Made by a program: the position numbers and the translations under genes
In this document: positions 39,774 to 48,085 of the stretch, in pieces
Numbering within the stretch: the first letter of the stretch is position 1
How the letters are laid out: each line of letters begins with the position of its first letter
NCBI RefSeq assembly: GCF_017592555.1
Contig: NZ_JAGFNS010000017.1
Coordinates: forward strand, 151,472 to 215,471
Source of the DNA: Actinoplanes flavus
GTDB lineage: Bacteria; Actinomycetota; Actinomycetes; Mycobacteriales; Micromonosporaceae
Length of the DNA: 64,000 nt
Reading direction: 5' to 3'
Notes under the pieces: model-generated
Databases searched by the model: none
What the model saw: only the letters and a program-made list of their open reading frames with translations
Told to the model about the DNA's origin: nothing

Positions 39774-40556
39774 GTGCGCAGAGCCCTGTCGATGACGCTC
39801 GCCGCCACCGCGGCCCTGACGTTCGCGGCCGGCTGCGACACGGATTCACCGACCGCCGCCCCCTCCACGGCGCCCGTGCCGGTCACCTCGTCCGTCACGC
39901 CGTCGGTCGCGCCCAGCGCCGCCACTCCGGTGACACCCTCGCCCAGCACCGCCGTACCGCGGAAGAAGTTGAAACGAGGTGCCGAAGGCGCCGAGGTCCT
40001 GGCGTTGCAGCAGCGCCTCACCGAACTCGGCTACTGGATCGGGAAGGCTGACGGGAAGTTCGGCGGCACCACCCAGCAGGCGGTCTACGCGATACAGAAG
40101 GCCGCCGGCATCGGCCGGGACGGCAGCGTCGGCCCGAAGACCTGGCGGGCATTGGATCGAGGGGTCCGCCCGAAGGCCCGCTCCACCAGCGGGGACCTCG
40201 TCGAGATCGATCTCAAACGGCAGCTGTTGCTGCTGGTCGACGACGGTCAGGTCACGCAGACCTTCAACACGTCGACCGGCTCGATGGAGTACTACGAGCA
40301 GAAGGGCCAGACCTACCTGGCCGACACTCCGCGCGGAAGGTTCACGGTGGGCCGCCAGATCGACGGCTGGCGCCACGCCCCGCTCGGGCTGCTCTGGCGG
40401 CCGAAGTACTTCAACGGCGGCATCGCCGTCCACGGCGCCCCGAGCGTGCCGCCCTACCCGGCCTCGCACGGCTGCGCGCGCGTCTCGATCGACGCGATGA
40501 ACTGGATGTGGAAGAACGACGCGATCCCGCTGAAGACCAGGGTCTGGGTCTACTGA
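39774..40556 (+). CDS. L,D-transpeptidase lipoprotein with peptidoglycan-binding domain
   Basis: 260 residues. Lipoprotein signal with lipobox FAAGC, a Thr/Pro/Ser linker, then PG_binding_1 (about 65-125: GAEGAEVLALQQRL) and a YkuD catalytic domain (about 140-260) with active Cys in ASHGCARVS and an upstream His in AVHGAP. It cross-links or modifies peptidoglycan outside the membrane. GTG start at 39774. The 3' end overlaps the convergent gene by 7 bp. Confidence 0.9.
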   Translation: MRRALSMTLAATAALTFAAGCDTDSPTAAPSTAPVPVTSSVTPSVAPSAATPVTPSPSTAVPRKKLKRGAEGAEVLALQQRLTELGYWIGKADGKFGGTTQQAVYAIQKAAGIGRDGSVGPKTWRALDRGVRPKARSTSGDLVEIDLKRQLLLLVDDGQVTQTFNTSTGSMEYYEQKGQTYLADTPRGRFTVGRQIDGWRHAPLGLLWRPKYFNGGIAVHGAPSVPPYPASHGCARVSIDAMNWMWKNDAIPLKTRVWVY

Positions 40557-41062
40557 ACCGTCTCGTAACGGCGCAGCCGGCGCCGCGGGCCGGGAATCAC
40601 CGGCGCGTAACCGGGCGGCCAGGCGGCCCCGTACATCTCCGCGCAGAGCACCACGCTCAGCCACGGCACCCACGGCCCGCTGATCTCGACCGTGCCGCGC
40701 CCGCGCGTCTCCAGCGCGAGCGACCAGTCGTCCGGCCGCGGCCGCAGCCGGGTCACCGACCGTAGTTGGTACTCCTCGGTGCCCAGAATCAGTCGCCGGT
40801 TGGTGACGACCGTGAGCCGCCGGCCCACCCCGGTCACGTCCACGGGGAACCATCCATACTGCTTCTCCCCGGCCATCAGGGGAATCGTGGGCGTCACCGC
40901 CGCCGGCCGCCCGCCCCGCTCGACGAAGCCGGTCAGCATCGTCATCGACCGGTAGCCCGCGAGAAGCTGTCCAGGGTCGTACTCCGACAAATCAATCTCC
41001 GATCCGGACGGCCACCCGGCGTGGCCCCCGACAAACCCTGGCATGCCGGGCCACTCACGCAC
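40550..41062 (-). CDS. Hypothetical protein with PH-like pattern
   Basis: 170 residues, no signal or membrane segment. VTNRRLILGTEEYQLRSVTR in the middle resembles the strand-turn pattern of bacterial PH-like domains (V-T-N-R-R-L). Function unknown. The start could lie at any of several Met codons in the first 40 residues. Confidence 0.6.
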   Translation of the reverse strand: MREWPGMPGFVGGHAGWPSGSEIDLSEYDPGQLLAGYRSMTMLTGFVERGGRPAAVTPTIPLMAGEKQYGWFPVDVTGVGRRLTVVTNRRLILGTEEYQLRSVTRLRPRPDDWSLALETRGRGTVEISGPWVPWLSVVLCAEMYGAAWPPGYAPVIPGPRRRLRRYETVQ

Positions 41063-41231
41063 AGCGAATACACCCCCACGGTGGGTCCGAAATTTCCGAC
41101 GTTCCCGGTTAACCCGACCGGGTCACAACCAGATAAAGAACGACAAAACATCCGGTACGCTGCCGCCCCGCCCCGGCCTGACCAGCGGTAACGGCGGGCC
41201 ACGAGCGGCTCGGGGGAAACCGCCGCGACTC

Positions 41232-41630
41232 TCAGTTCGGCGCCTGAGCGGCCGCAGCCGCCTCCCGCTCGGCCTTCTCGCTACGACGGACCATCAGGGT
41301 CGTCTCCACCACGAACGTGATGATCGTCAGCGCGATCGCGACGATCAGGGCGATCCACCCGGCCGTCATGATCATCATGCCGGTCGAGCTGTCGAGAGCG
41401 GCGATCCGCACGGACAGATCCTCCGATCCGCCCGAGGGCTGCGACGTCGGCGCCGACAGCTCGACCACTCCCAGCAGGATGACGGCGAAGGCTCCCGGCG
41501 GGGTGAGCCCGGCAAACCACAGCCGCGCCCGGCGGCTCGCCCACCACAGGCGCACCCAGGCCACGACGAGCAGCGCCGGAAGAACCCAGAACCCCCATGG
41601 CAAGTCGAGGAACGTCAAGACGGCTACCAC
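41232..41630 (-). CDS. Small membrane protein
   Basis: 132 residues with hydrophobic segments at about 1-25, 38-55 and 85-108 and a charged, Ala-rich C-terminal tail (SEKAEREAAAAAQAPN). Codon use fits the host. No recognisable family. It lies 46 bp downstream of the LacI regulator on the same strand but probably has its own role. Confidence 0.6.
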   Translation of the reverse strand: MVAVLTFLDLPWGFWVLPALLVVAWVRLWWASRRARLWFAGLTPPGAFAVILLGVVELSAPTSQPSGGSEDLSVRIAALDSSTGMMIMTAGWIALIVAIALTIITFVVETTLMVRRSEKAEREAAAAAQAPN

Positions 41631-41676
41631 CTCTCCGTACGACCCGACCCGGCCACCGGCCCGTTGCCCGACGCGG

Positions 41677-42690
41677 TCAGGCCGACTCTCGTACGACCAC
41701 CTTCGTGGGCAGGATGAACGGTTCCGGCTGCGCGCCGTCGAGCAGTTCGATCAGCATGCGGGCGGCCTCCCGGCCCAGCGCCTGCACCGGCTGATGAATC
41801 GTGGTCAAAGTCGGGTCGGTGTGCAACGCGATCGGCAGATCGTCGAAACCGACCACGGCGACGTCGTCGGGCACCGTACGACCGGCGTCACGCAACACCC
41901 GCAGCGCCCCCGCCGCCATGTTGTCGTTCGCCGCGAGCACGGCGTCGAGATCCGGGTGCTCGCTCAGCAGCGTCCGCATCGCCGCGACGCCGCTGGCCTC
42001 CATGAAGTCCCCCGGCTCGGTGGCGTACGGCCGGAGTCCCGCCAGCATCAGCGCCTCGGTGTAGCCGCGCCGGCGCTCCCGGCCGACCGCGGTGTCGTCC
42101 GGCCCAGCGATCATGGCGATGCGACGGCGCCCGGCGCGCAACAGGTACTCGGTGGCCGCCCGCGCCCCGCCCGCGTTGTCGACCTCGACGTAGAACGGTG
42201 GCGTTCCGTGCATCGGCAGCCCGACGAAGACGGTGGGCACCCCGGATCGGGCCGCGATGTCGATCAGCGGATCGTCACCGCGCAGCGCCACCAGCATCAC
42301 CCCGTCGGCTCCCCGGGTCTGCAGGAAGTTCTCCAGCCGCCGCTGGCCGTGACCGGTGGTGGCCAGGCTGAGCACCAGGTGCAGGTCCGTCTTCTCCAGC
42401 GCGGTGGACGCACCCATCATGATCTGCCCGAAGAACGGATCCGCGAACACTCCCGGCCCGTCGCCGGAGACCGCGAGCACCACCAGACCGGTCTGGCGGG
42501 TCGCCAGGGCGCGCGCGGCCCGATTCGGCGTGAACCCGAGGTCTCGAATCGCCTTTTCCACCGCGTCGCGCTTCGCGCGGCTCACGTTCGGCCCGTTGTT
42601 GATCACCCGGGACGCCACCGTACGCGACACCCGCGCCCGCTCGGCGACTTCGTCGAGGGTCGGTGGACGCGACGGGACCGGCGACGACAT
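41677..42690 (-). CDS. LacI-family transcriptional regulator of glycan-hydrolase genes
   Basis: 337 residues. N-terminal LacI HTH (PTLDEVAERARVSRTVASRV, then hinge AVEKAIRDLGFTPNRAARAL) and a periplasmic-binding-protein-like sensor. It lies beside GH16 and GH26 genes whose upstream regions each carry a GGAAGCGCTTCC palindrome, the usual operator type of this family, so it most likely represses both. The inducer is probably an oligosaccharide released by these enzymes (inference). ATG at 42690 with GAGGGGG upstream. Confidence 0.92.
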   Translation of the reverse strand: MSSPVPSRPPTLDEVAERARVSRTVASRVINNGPNVSRAKRDAVEKAIRDLGFTPNRAARALATRQTGLVVLAVSGDGPGVFADPFFGQIMMGASTALEKTDLHLVLSLATTGHGQRRLENFLQTRGADGVMLVALRGDDPLIDIAARSGVPTVFVGLPMHGTPPFYVEVDNAGGARAATEYLLRAGRRRIAMIAGPDDTAVGRERRRGYTEALMLAGLRPYATEPGDFMEASGVAAMRTLLSEHPDLDAVLAANDNMAAGALRVLRDAGRTVPDDVAVVGFDDLPIALHTDPTLTTIHQPVQALGREAARMLIELLDGAQPEPFILPTKVVVRESA

Positions 42691-42744
42691 GGACGGCCCC
42701 CTCCGCTCGAACCACCATCAGGCTAGCGGGCCGCCCCGCGACGA

Positions 42745-43518
42745 TCAGTACTTGGTGTACCTGGCCCAGTCGTATGTGGCGGTCAGTTTGGTGCCGGGGT
42801 AGGTGAAGGGCCCCAGCCAGCTGTCGACCCCGACGCCGGGCCAGAGGTTCATCATGATGCGTTGCGGGTGCGTGGGAAGCGGTCCCCGGGAGCCGTTCTC
42901 CTGGTGGACGAGCCGTCCGTCGACGAACCAGTTGATGGTGCCGCCGTTCCACCACTCGAAGGCGTAGTCGTGGTAGCCGCTCGCGGCGTCGAAGCCCAGG
43001 TTGATGACGGTCTCGTGCCCGCCGACGCCGTTGGTGAAGTAGTTGACCTGCATCTGGGTCGTGTTCTTGCCGAGGATCTCTATGTCGATCTCGTCCCAGG
43101 GCTGGCCGTCACTGGGCCCGGTGTAGGTGAAGAACGAGGTCACGGTGCCGGGGTTCTTGACGGCCTTCATGCGCGTCTCGAACCGGCCGTACGTGTACAG
43201 GTCGGTGGTGCGATATTCGCCGGCCGCATACGGCTTGCCGGAGCAGCCGCCCGGACAGGACTGGGTGTCCAGGTTGAGACCCATCACGCCGCCGCTGAAC
43301 CAGACGTGGTCGGCGCGCCAGCCGGCGTTGAAGACGCCGCCGTTGCTGTAGCCGTCGGCCTTGTACCAGCGGCCGGTGTCGAATCCGTTGAAGTTGTCGA
43401 CGAAGCTGGGGCCGATGGCGGCCTCGGCCGGCGCGGCACCGCCCGCCGTGAGGGCGCCGACCACGCCGAGAATCGCGGCGGCCAACATTTTCGGGGCGCT
43501 CGCTCGAGTGATGGTCAT
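42745..43518 (-). CDS. Secreted GH16 beta-glucanase (lichenase/laminarinase type)
   Basis: 257 residues with a signal peptide (KMLAAAILGVVGALTAGGAA). GH16 catalytic signature DEIDIEILG, with nucleophile and acid/base glutamates, and flanking RTTDLYTYGRFETRMKA. It fits endo-beta-1,3-1,4-glucanase proteins, which hydrolyse mixed-link glucans outside the cell. A GGAG lies 7 nt before the ATG. Operator at 43561-43576. Confidence 0.92.
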   Translation of the reverse strand: MTITRASAPKMLAAAILGVVGALTAGGAAPAEAAIGPSFVDNFNGFDTGRWYKADGYSNGGVFNAGWRADHVWFSGGVMGLNLDTQSCPGGCSGKPYAAGEYRTTDLYTYGRFETRMKAVKNPGTVTSFFTYTGPSDGQPWDEIDIEILGKNTTQMQVNYFTNGVGGHETVINLGFDAASGYHDYAFEWWNGGTINWFVDGRLVHQENGSRGPLPTHPQRIMMNLWPGVGVDSWLGPFTYPGTKLTATYDWARYTKY

Positions 43519-43560
43519 CGACGTCTCCAGTTCTACGGGTTCCGCCTGGTGGAGGAAAAA

Positions 43561-43576
43561 TTGGAAGCGCTTCCAA
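43561..43576 (-). promoter_or_regulatory. LacI-type operator before the GH16 gene
   Basis: TTGGAAGCGCTTCCAA is a perfect 16-bp palindrome with the central CG typical of LacI/GalR operators. It lies about 40 bp downstream of the predicted GH16 promoter and 42 bp before the start codon. Confidence 0.85.
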
Positions 43577-43607
43577 GATCGGATGATCCAGCGCCGTCTA
43601 TGAAATT

Positions 43608-43636
43608 TTTGTAACCTCGCGGCAATCTCCTGTCAA
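43608..43636 (-). promoter_or_regulatory. Predicted sigma-70-type promoter of the GH16 gene
   Basis: On the minus strand, -35 TTGACA (43636-43631) and -10 TACAAA (43613-43608) are separated by exactly 17 bp. The operator lies downstream in the predicted leader. Confidence 0.7.
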
Positions 43637-43705
43637 GCGTCGGCTGTCTGGCTGCGGCGATACGGGTTGCGACCTCCGCCACGGCTTCACGCAGGAAACC
43701 CGCTC

Positions 43706-43735
43706 TTTACATCGACGAGCGCGAGTCACTATCTT
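43706..43735 (+). promoter_or_regulatory. Predicted promoter of the GH26 gene
   Basis: TTTACA (43706-43711) and TATCTT (43730-43735) with an 18-bp spacer. The second palindromic operator covers the expected transcription start. Confidence 0.55.
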
Positions 43736-43741
43736 CTGACC

Positions 43742-43753
43742 GGAAGCGCTTCC
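43742..43753 (+). promoter_or_regulatory. LacI-type operator before the GH26 gene
   Basis: GGAAGCGCTTCC is a perfect 12-bp palindrome, sharing its core with the operator at 43561-43576. It lies 32 bp before the GH26 start codon. Confidence 0.82.
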
Positions 43754-43784
43754 AGTCCGCGCTTCACCACCCCTGGGAGGCACC

Positions 43785-44828
43785 ATGCGAAGGCGAGCAC
43801 TGCTCGGCACGGCGGCGGCCGCGGCGGCACTGGCGATGTCCGACGCCGCCGGCGCGCAAGCCGCACCGGGCCGGCCCCCGACCCGTTACCTGGGCATGTT
43901 CCGGCAAGAGGACCCCACGGCGATCGCGACGAGCGTCAAGAACCTCTACGGCGCCGTCCCCGCCAGCGTGATGTGGTTCGACAGCTGGGCGAGCGGACGA
44001 GCCTTCCCCGTGAACGAGGCCAGGACGCTCTGGCGGCGCGGCATCATGCCGCACTACACCTGGGAACCGTGGAATACCGCGCTCGGCCCGACCGACCCCG
44101 GGCAGATCCACCTGGCCGACATCATCGGCGGCGCCTGGGACGGCTACATCAGGGCACGCGCCGAAGAGTTCGCCGCCGTGCGGCAGCCGATCCTGGTGCG
44201 CTGGGCGCACGAGTTCAACGGCAACTGGTACCCGTGGGGCATAGCGAACAACAACGCCGACCCCTCGCTGTACGTGCGGGCGTACCAGCATGTCCACGAC
44301 CTGGTCACGGGCGCCGGGGCACGGAACGTGCAGTGGGTGTGGGCGTACAACAACGGATCCTCGCCGGACGCCCCCTACAACGACCCGGCCCGCGCATACC
44401 CCGGCGACAGGTACGTGGACTGGGTCGGCATCGACGGATACAACTGGGGCTTCGGCCCGTCGTGGGACCCGGCCGGCGACCACTGGACGAGCTTCGACGC
44501 GACCTTCGCCACCGCGTACGCCAAGGCCCGCACCGTCGCACCGAACCGGCCGGTGATGATCGGCGAGTTCGCCTCCACCGAGGACGGCGGTGACAAGGCC
44601 GCATGGCTCCAGGACATGGACGCGAAGCTACGCTCCGGCGCGTACCCCGACCTCAAACTGCTCACCTACTTCGACGTCACCAAAGAAGAGGCCTGGTCAC
44701 CGAGCTCATCGCCGGCCGCGCTCGCCACCTTCACGTCCTGGACACAGCAGAGGTACATGAGGGGACGCGGCCACGAGCTGGCACGCGTAGCCGGGGACTA
44801 CGCCTGCTCCCGCCTTCCCCTCACCTAG
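43785..44828 (+). CDS. Secreted GH26 glycoside hydrolase (mannanase or lichenase)
   Basis: 347 residues. Twin-arginine-like signal (MRRRALLGTAAAAAAL). GH26 acid/base Glu in RWAHEFNGNWYPWG and nucleophile Glu in MIGEFAS. The family includes beta-mannanases and mixed-link glucanases; the partnership with a GH16 enzyme favours beta-glucan use. ATG with GGAGG 4 nt away. The last 20 residues (MRGRGHELARVAGDYACSRL) lie beyond the catalytic barrel, and the gene ends about 20 bp before mobile-element DNA begins. Confidence 0.9.
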   Translation: MRRRALLGTAAAAAALAMSDAAGAQAAPGRPPTRYLGMFRQEDPTAIATSVKNLYGAVPASVMWFDSWASGRAFPVNEARTLWRRGIMPHYTWEPWNTALGPTDPGQIHLADIIGGAWDGYIRARAEEFAAVRQPILVRWAHEFNGNWYPWGIANNNADPSLYVRAYQHVHDLVTGAGARNVQWVWAYNNGSSPDAPYNDPARAYPGDRYVDWVGIDGYNWGFGPSWDPAGDHWTSFDATFATAYAKARTVAPNRPVMIGEFASTEDGGDKAAWLQDMDAKLRSGAYPDLKLLTYFDVTKEEAWSPSSSPAALATFTSWTQQRYMRGRGHELARVAGDYACSRLPLT

Positions 44829-44943
44829 CCGGGCGCGTCCCCTGACCCCTGACGTGCCGCCGGCTGCCGGCGTTGCTGTACTTCACCCAGCTCGGCCAAA
44901 GGAATCGCTCGGGAAGCCCGGCACCCCACCTCTCCAGTGGGGA

Positions 44944-45129
44944 CTACCGGCACATCGCGCCAGCGTGCCGGGTCACCCGGCCGTCACCGCGATCCACGCA
45001 CAGCTCGCTGGTCTCGCGATCGATCCAGTACGCCTGCCCGGCGTCCACAAAAGTCGGCTCTTGCAGGTGAAACCACCGGTCAACCGTGTCGACCAACAGA
45101 AGCCGATCCGCGATCACAGGCTCGCCCAC
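44944..45129 (-). CDS. Small element-end protein, copy 1
   Basis: About 61 residues from GTG 45129. It is homologous to the frame at 50793-51008, sharing DRLLL, EPTF, AGQ-YW, ELCVDRG and GRVTRH. Protein-level conservation despite DNA divergence suggests it has been a real gene. Two of its residues in the copies change from Ser-type to Thr-type side chains without loss of pattern. Function unknown; its place beside the att site could suit a recombination-linked role. Confidence 0.5.
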   Translation of the reverse strand: MGEPVIADRLLLVDTVDRWFHLQEPTFVDAGQAYWIDRETSELCVDRGDGRVTRHAGAMCR

Positions 45130-45148
45130 GACGCCTCCCGACAGCTGG

Positions 45149-45266
45149 GCTGCTGTACTTTGCTGCTGTACGCCCCCGGAAACGGCACTGGCCAGCACCG
45201 GGAACCCCGGGCTGACCAGCCGTAACAGTGGGCCGCCAGGGACTCGAACCCTGAACCTATGGATTA
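45149..45266. repeat. attL: left copy of the 118-bp direct repeat with partial tRNA-Lys
   Basis: Identical over 118 bp to 51027-51144. Bases 45229-45266 are the last 38 nt of tRNA-Lys (minus strand), ending inside the anticodon loop, so this copy is not a working tRNA. Bases 45149-45228 include two TGCTGTAC repeats. Confidence 0.88.
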
Positions 45267-45531
45267 CCCGCGATACGGGTGGATCAAGAGTCGTACGAGG
45301 TCAGACGGCTTGATCAGGTCCGGTTCAACCCGGTCCGACTGCTGGCGCTGCTGTACTTCACTGCTGTACAGCAGCGCGGCCTCCGACCTGCTCTACTCGC
45401 ACCGGCCGCCGGCATCCACCAGCCGCGCCCACACCCTGGCCAGCCCCGCACCCAGCCGGACCACCGTATTCGGTGGCAAGCCGCGAAGCGGCGCGGCAGC
45501 AACTTGAGCGCGACCCACCGCAACCTTAAGT

Positions 45532-45924
45532 TCACTTTCGGCCGAGTTGGGCCAACCAAGCTTGTAGCACGTCCCTCATCTCCGCGGCCTCGTTCTCGAA
45601 GCCCGGCTCCGGTGCCGTCTCCCGGGCCGCCACGGCTGCCCAATCGTCAAGCGCTTCCGCGACGATCCGACAGCTCCGACCCGGCACGTCGATCGTGACC
45701 ATGCGTTCGTGTGGCAACGGCAGTCCATCAGCGCCGTAGGCATGGCGCCAGATGTCCTGCATGACCGCCTGTGCGGGCTCAACAACCCCTCGCGGGTCGC
45801 CTTCGACAACCTCTGTACTCGTCTCGTTGTCGAGGGTTCCGAGCACGTACAGCCACTGCCCGACCGACAACGTAACGGCGTAGGTCGATCCGGGATCCAG
45901 ATCGATGCTCTCGATAGAGGTCAC
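45532..45924 (-). CDS. Hypothetical protein inside the element
   Basis: 130 residues from GTG 45924, preceded by a G-rich possible ribosome site. Mixed, acidic protein (ESIDLDPGSTYAVTLSVGQW, then ETSTEVVEGDPRG); no motif recognised and no membrane segment. The longer in-frame extension upstream has poor codon character and was left out. Confidence 0.55.
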   Translation of the reverse strand: MTSIESIDLDPGSTYAVTLSVGQWLYVLGTLDNETSTEVVEGDPRGVVEPAQAVMQDIWRHAYGADGLPLPHERMVTIDVPGRSCRIVAEALDDWAAVAARETAPEPGFENEAAEMRDVLQAWLAQLGRK

Positions 45925-46536
45925 ACTTCCCCCAAGTGGCCTGGTAGGTCGACAGGGCTTTATAACAGCCGAGCCACCCAGCGCGAAGCCGAACCAGCAA
46001 CCCGGCCGCCCGTTCCACCGAGAACCGGCACCGCCGTACCTGTTTGGCCTTGTCCCGGTTGACGACGGGCGGGACAACATCGGCATCCTCCGGAACACCA
46101 GCATTCCGCCGAAGACACCCCTCGCCTCAAGCACCGCCGCGAAGGACTGGCCGGTGCGCCGGCCGATGCCGGGCGGAGCCCGCCAGCAGGCCGAGCGCGT
46201 CCGGCCCGCGCCGCGCTTGCACGGCGCCTTGATCCAGAAAAGAACAACTCGGCAGTGCAACGAGGCAGGGCAAACGAGGCAGGGGATTTCTGGATGCCCG
46301 CCTAAGCCTGAACCGTGCGTCATCGATGCCCGTCAGTTCCCAGGCACTTCTCAGGAACCCCCACCGATGCGACTTGCCGCCCCCGCCGAGGGAGTATCAA
46401 GGGTGTTCACGCAGGCCAAGCTGCCGTAGCCCGTATGGCTGCACCCCGAGCGCCAAGGAAATTCTGAGTACTTCCTTACAGACATACACAGGTTCGGCCG
46501 ATACTGTACCTGGAACTTTCATGGAAACTTGGAGGC
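45925..46536. other. Stretch without a supported gene
   Basis: About 610 bp. Several frames are open but none has a credible start, ribosome site or recognisable product, and they conflict on both strands. It probably contains decayed element DNA and, in its last 100 bp, the promoter region of the cassette that starts at 46537. Confidence 0.5.
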
Positions 46537-47379
46537 ATGGTGCTGTCTCTTCCCGACCCGCCACGCTTCGGCATGAAGAGCGTGCCGTTAGCCCAAGCCC
46601 TGGTGCAGGTAAATTTTCCAGTTCTGCCTCGCCTTGAGACTCTTGCCGGGGTGGCGCCCCTTCAGGATGCCTTGGCTGATCTATTCCCGTACATGAACCG
46701 CAACAGGATTCAGCAGGTATCCCTTCTAATCGGACCAGCCGGACCCGCAGCGCCTGAGACTGCCGAGTCATGGGTGAACGAGTTCTCCGACGATGACGGT
46801 TGGACACTGTCCGTAACCGCAACCTCGGCAGTCCTCGCTGTTGGCTCGGACTACGCAGGTGTGCAGGACTTTGCCCGGCGCTTCTCTGCCGCCTGTGAGG
46901 CGCTTCGAGATGCCGCGCGCGTCCGCCGCTGCGACAGAATCGGAGTCCGCTACCTCGACGTAATCCGTACCTCAGGATCGGACGAGTGGGCGAGTTGGCT
47001 CCGACCGGAGGTGGTCGGTTTAGCTCATCCAAGCATCGCTCCACGGGATCAACTCACCGCTTCACTTACCGAGACACGGCTACAACGGCCAGCCTCTGGC
47101 GTCTTCGCCTGGGCTTCCAATGTGCCGGTGCAGGGCATCGTCCGCCACGGCCTTGTCCCGGGCGGCGCCGTGCTCGCTGGCGTACCGCCACGCCCGATTG
47201 AAGAACCTTCCTTCGTCCTGGACATGGACATGTTCATGGCATCAGCGCAGACCTTCGATCCCAAAGCATTGACCGAGCAATACCTAGATCTACACACTGA
47301 GATCGAACGGATCTTTCACTGGGTGCTAACAGAAGACGGGAAAGAACATTTCGGATACGAGATAAGAGACGGGGAGTAA
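46537..47379 (+). CDS. TIGR04255-like family protein (first gene of cassette)
   Basis: 280 residues, soluble. PLAQALVQVNFPVLP near the N-terminus and the central RIGVRYLDVIR fit the TIGR04255 family, which is scattered in bacterial genomes and has no known function. GC content is visibly below that of the host. GGAGG lies only 1 nt before the ATG, so GTG 46540 may be the true start. The stop is 2 nt before the next start, so the two genes are co-translated. Confidence 0.7.
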   Translation: MVLSLPDPPRFGMKSVPLAQALVQVNFPVLPRLETLAGVAPLQDALADLFPYMNRNRIQQVSLLIGPAGPAAPETAESWVNEFSDDDGWTLSVTATSAVLAVGSDYAGVQDFARRFSAACEALRDAARVRRCDRIGVRYLDVIRTSGSDEWASWLRPEVVGLAHPSIAPRDQLTASLTETRLQRPASGVFAWASNVPVQGIVRHGLVPGGAVLAGVPPRPIEEPSFVLDMDMFMASAQTFDPKALTEQYLDLHTEIERIFHWVLTEDGKEHFGYEIRDGE

Positions 47380-47381
47380 GG

Positions 47382-47990
47382 ATGACCGCCGCCGCCTTTC
47401 CTCGGAACACTGGCCAGACCAATAATCGCCGCCTAATGGAGGCGGTGAAGCCCTGGAACACAGATACGGGAAATTCTGACGACTCCAGCTCACCTTGGGT
47501 TTTCTTGCCAGTGAGTTACGCCGCTTCGGGCGGCATCTTTGAGGATGCGATGCAATGGGTTTTCCTTCCATCCGCAGCACCTCGAACTAAGTCGAGCTTG
47601 CCCCGACTAGTCCGGCAGATTCGAGAATGGACCGGTTGGTCCCAGAGAGACCTTGCGTCCATTCTCGGGACATCTCACACCACGGTGCGAAAACTGGAGA
47701 GCGAGGGTCGCGTTACTGCAAGATCACGAGATGCCGCCACACGTGTAGCGCCAACACATGACCTCATCCGCCGGCTAATCGTCGTTGCCCATCACGACTC
47801 CGGGCGCCTCGCGACGGCCTTGAACGCACAAAGTCACCTAAAAGGTAAACGTGTAGTTGATCTAATCACCTCTGGTGACTACCCATCGGCGTACGTTGCT
47901 GCCGCACGCGCCCTTCGAGGCACCAGAACCGGTATGCTGGCTCCCGCTGGCAACAGGGCCATCCGAAATGCCACCATGGAGCTTCCCTGA
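47382..47990 (+). CDS. Helix-turn-helix protein (second gene of cassette)
   Basis: 202 residues. An XRE-type HTH lies near residues 70-105 (LVRQIREWTGWSQRDLASIL, then GTSHTTVRKLE). A helical C-terminal region follows (about 120-200). It starts 2 nt after the TIGR04255-like gene with GGGGAG upstream. It could be the regulator of the cassette or a DNA-binding subunit. Confidence 0.75.
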   Translation: MTAAAFPRNTGQTNNRRLMEAVKPWNTDTGNSDDSSSPWVFLPVSYAASGGIFEDAMQWVFLPSAAPRTKSSLPRLVRQIREWTGWSQRDLASILGTSHTTVRKLESEGRVTARSRDAATRVAPTHDLIRRLIVVAHHDSGRLATALNAQSHLKGKRVVDLITSGDYPSAYVAAARALRGTRTGMLAPAGNRAIRNATMELP

Positions 47991-48085
47991 GCACTCCAAC
48001 TGCTGAACCCGCCGAGGAGCCGGATTGCGATCCCCGGTCGCTTCGCGCCGCTGGCTGGAAGCAGGGGTGTCGGTTCCGGCTCCCA

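Larger units (their letters stand above)
44848..45266. mobile_element. Remnant right end of a second integrative element, next to the GH26 gene
   Basis: This segment parallels 50820-51144 in order: the sequence just after an integrase stop (ctgacgtgccgcc), a small minus-strand frame, paired TGCTGTAC repeats, and the 3' part of tRNA-Lys. Outside the last 118 bp the two copies have clearly diverged. It looks like the surviving end of an older element in tandem with the one to its right. Confidence 0.6.

Noticed and set aside
39774..39840. Possible STAS/anti-sigma link for the CGNR and zf-HC2 genes
   Set aside because: They are neighbours but have separate starts and no sigma gene between or beside them, so I did not propose a sigma/anti-sigma operon here.
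45249..45532. Short frames and hairpins right of attL
   Set aside because: The DNA contains the paired TGCTGTAC repeats and an inverted copy (ctgtacagcag), but no frame with a start and plausible product. It is better described as element-end DNA.
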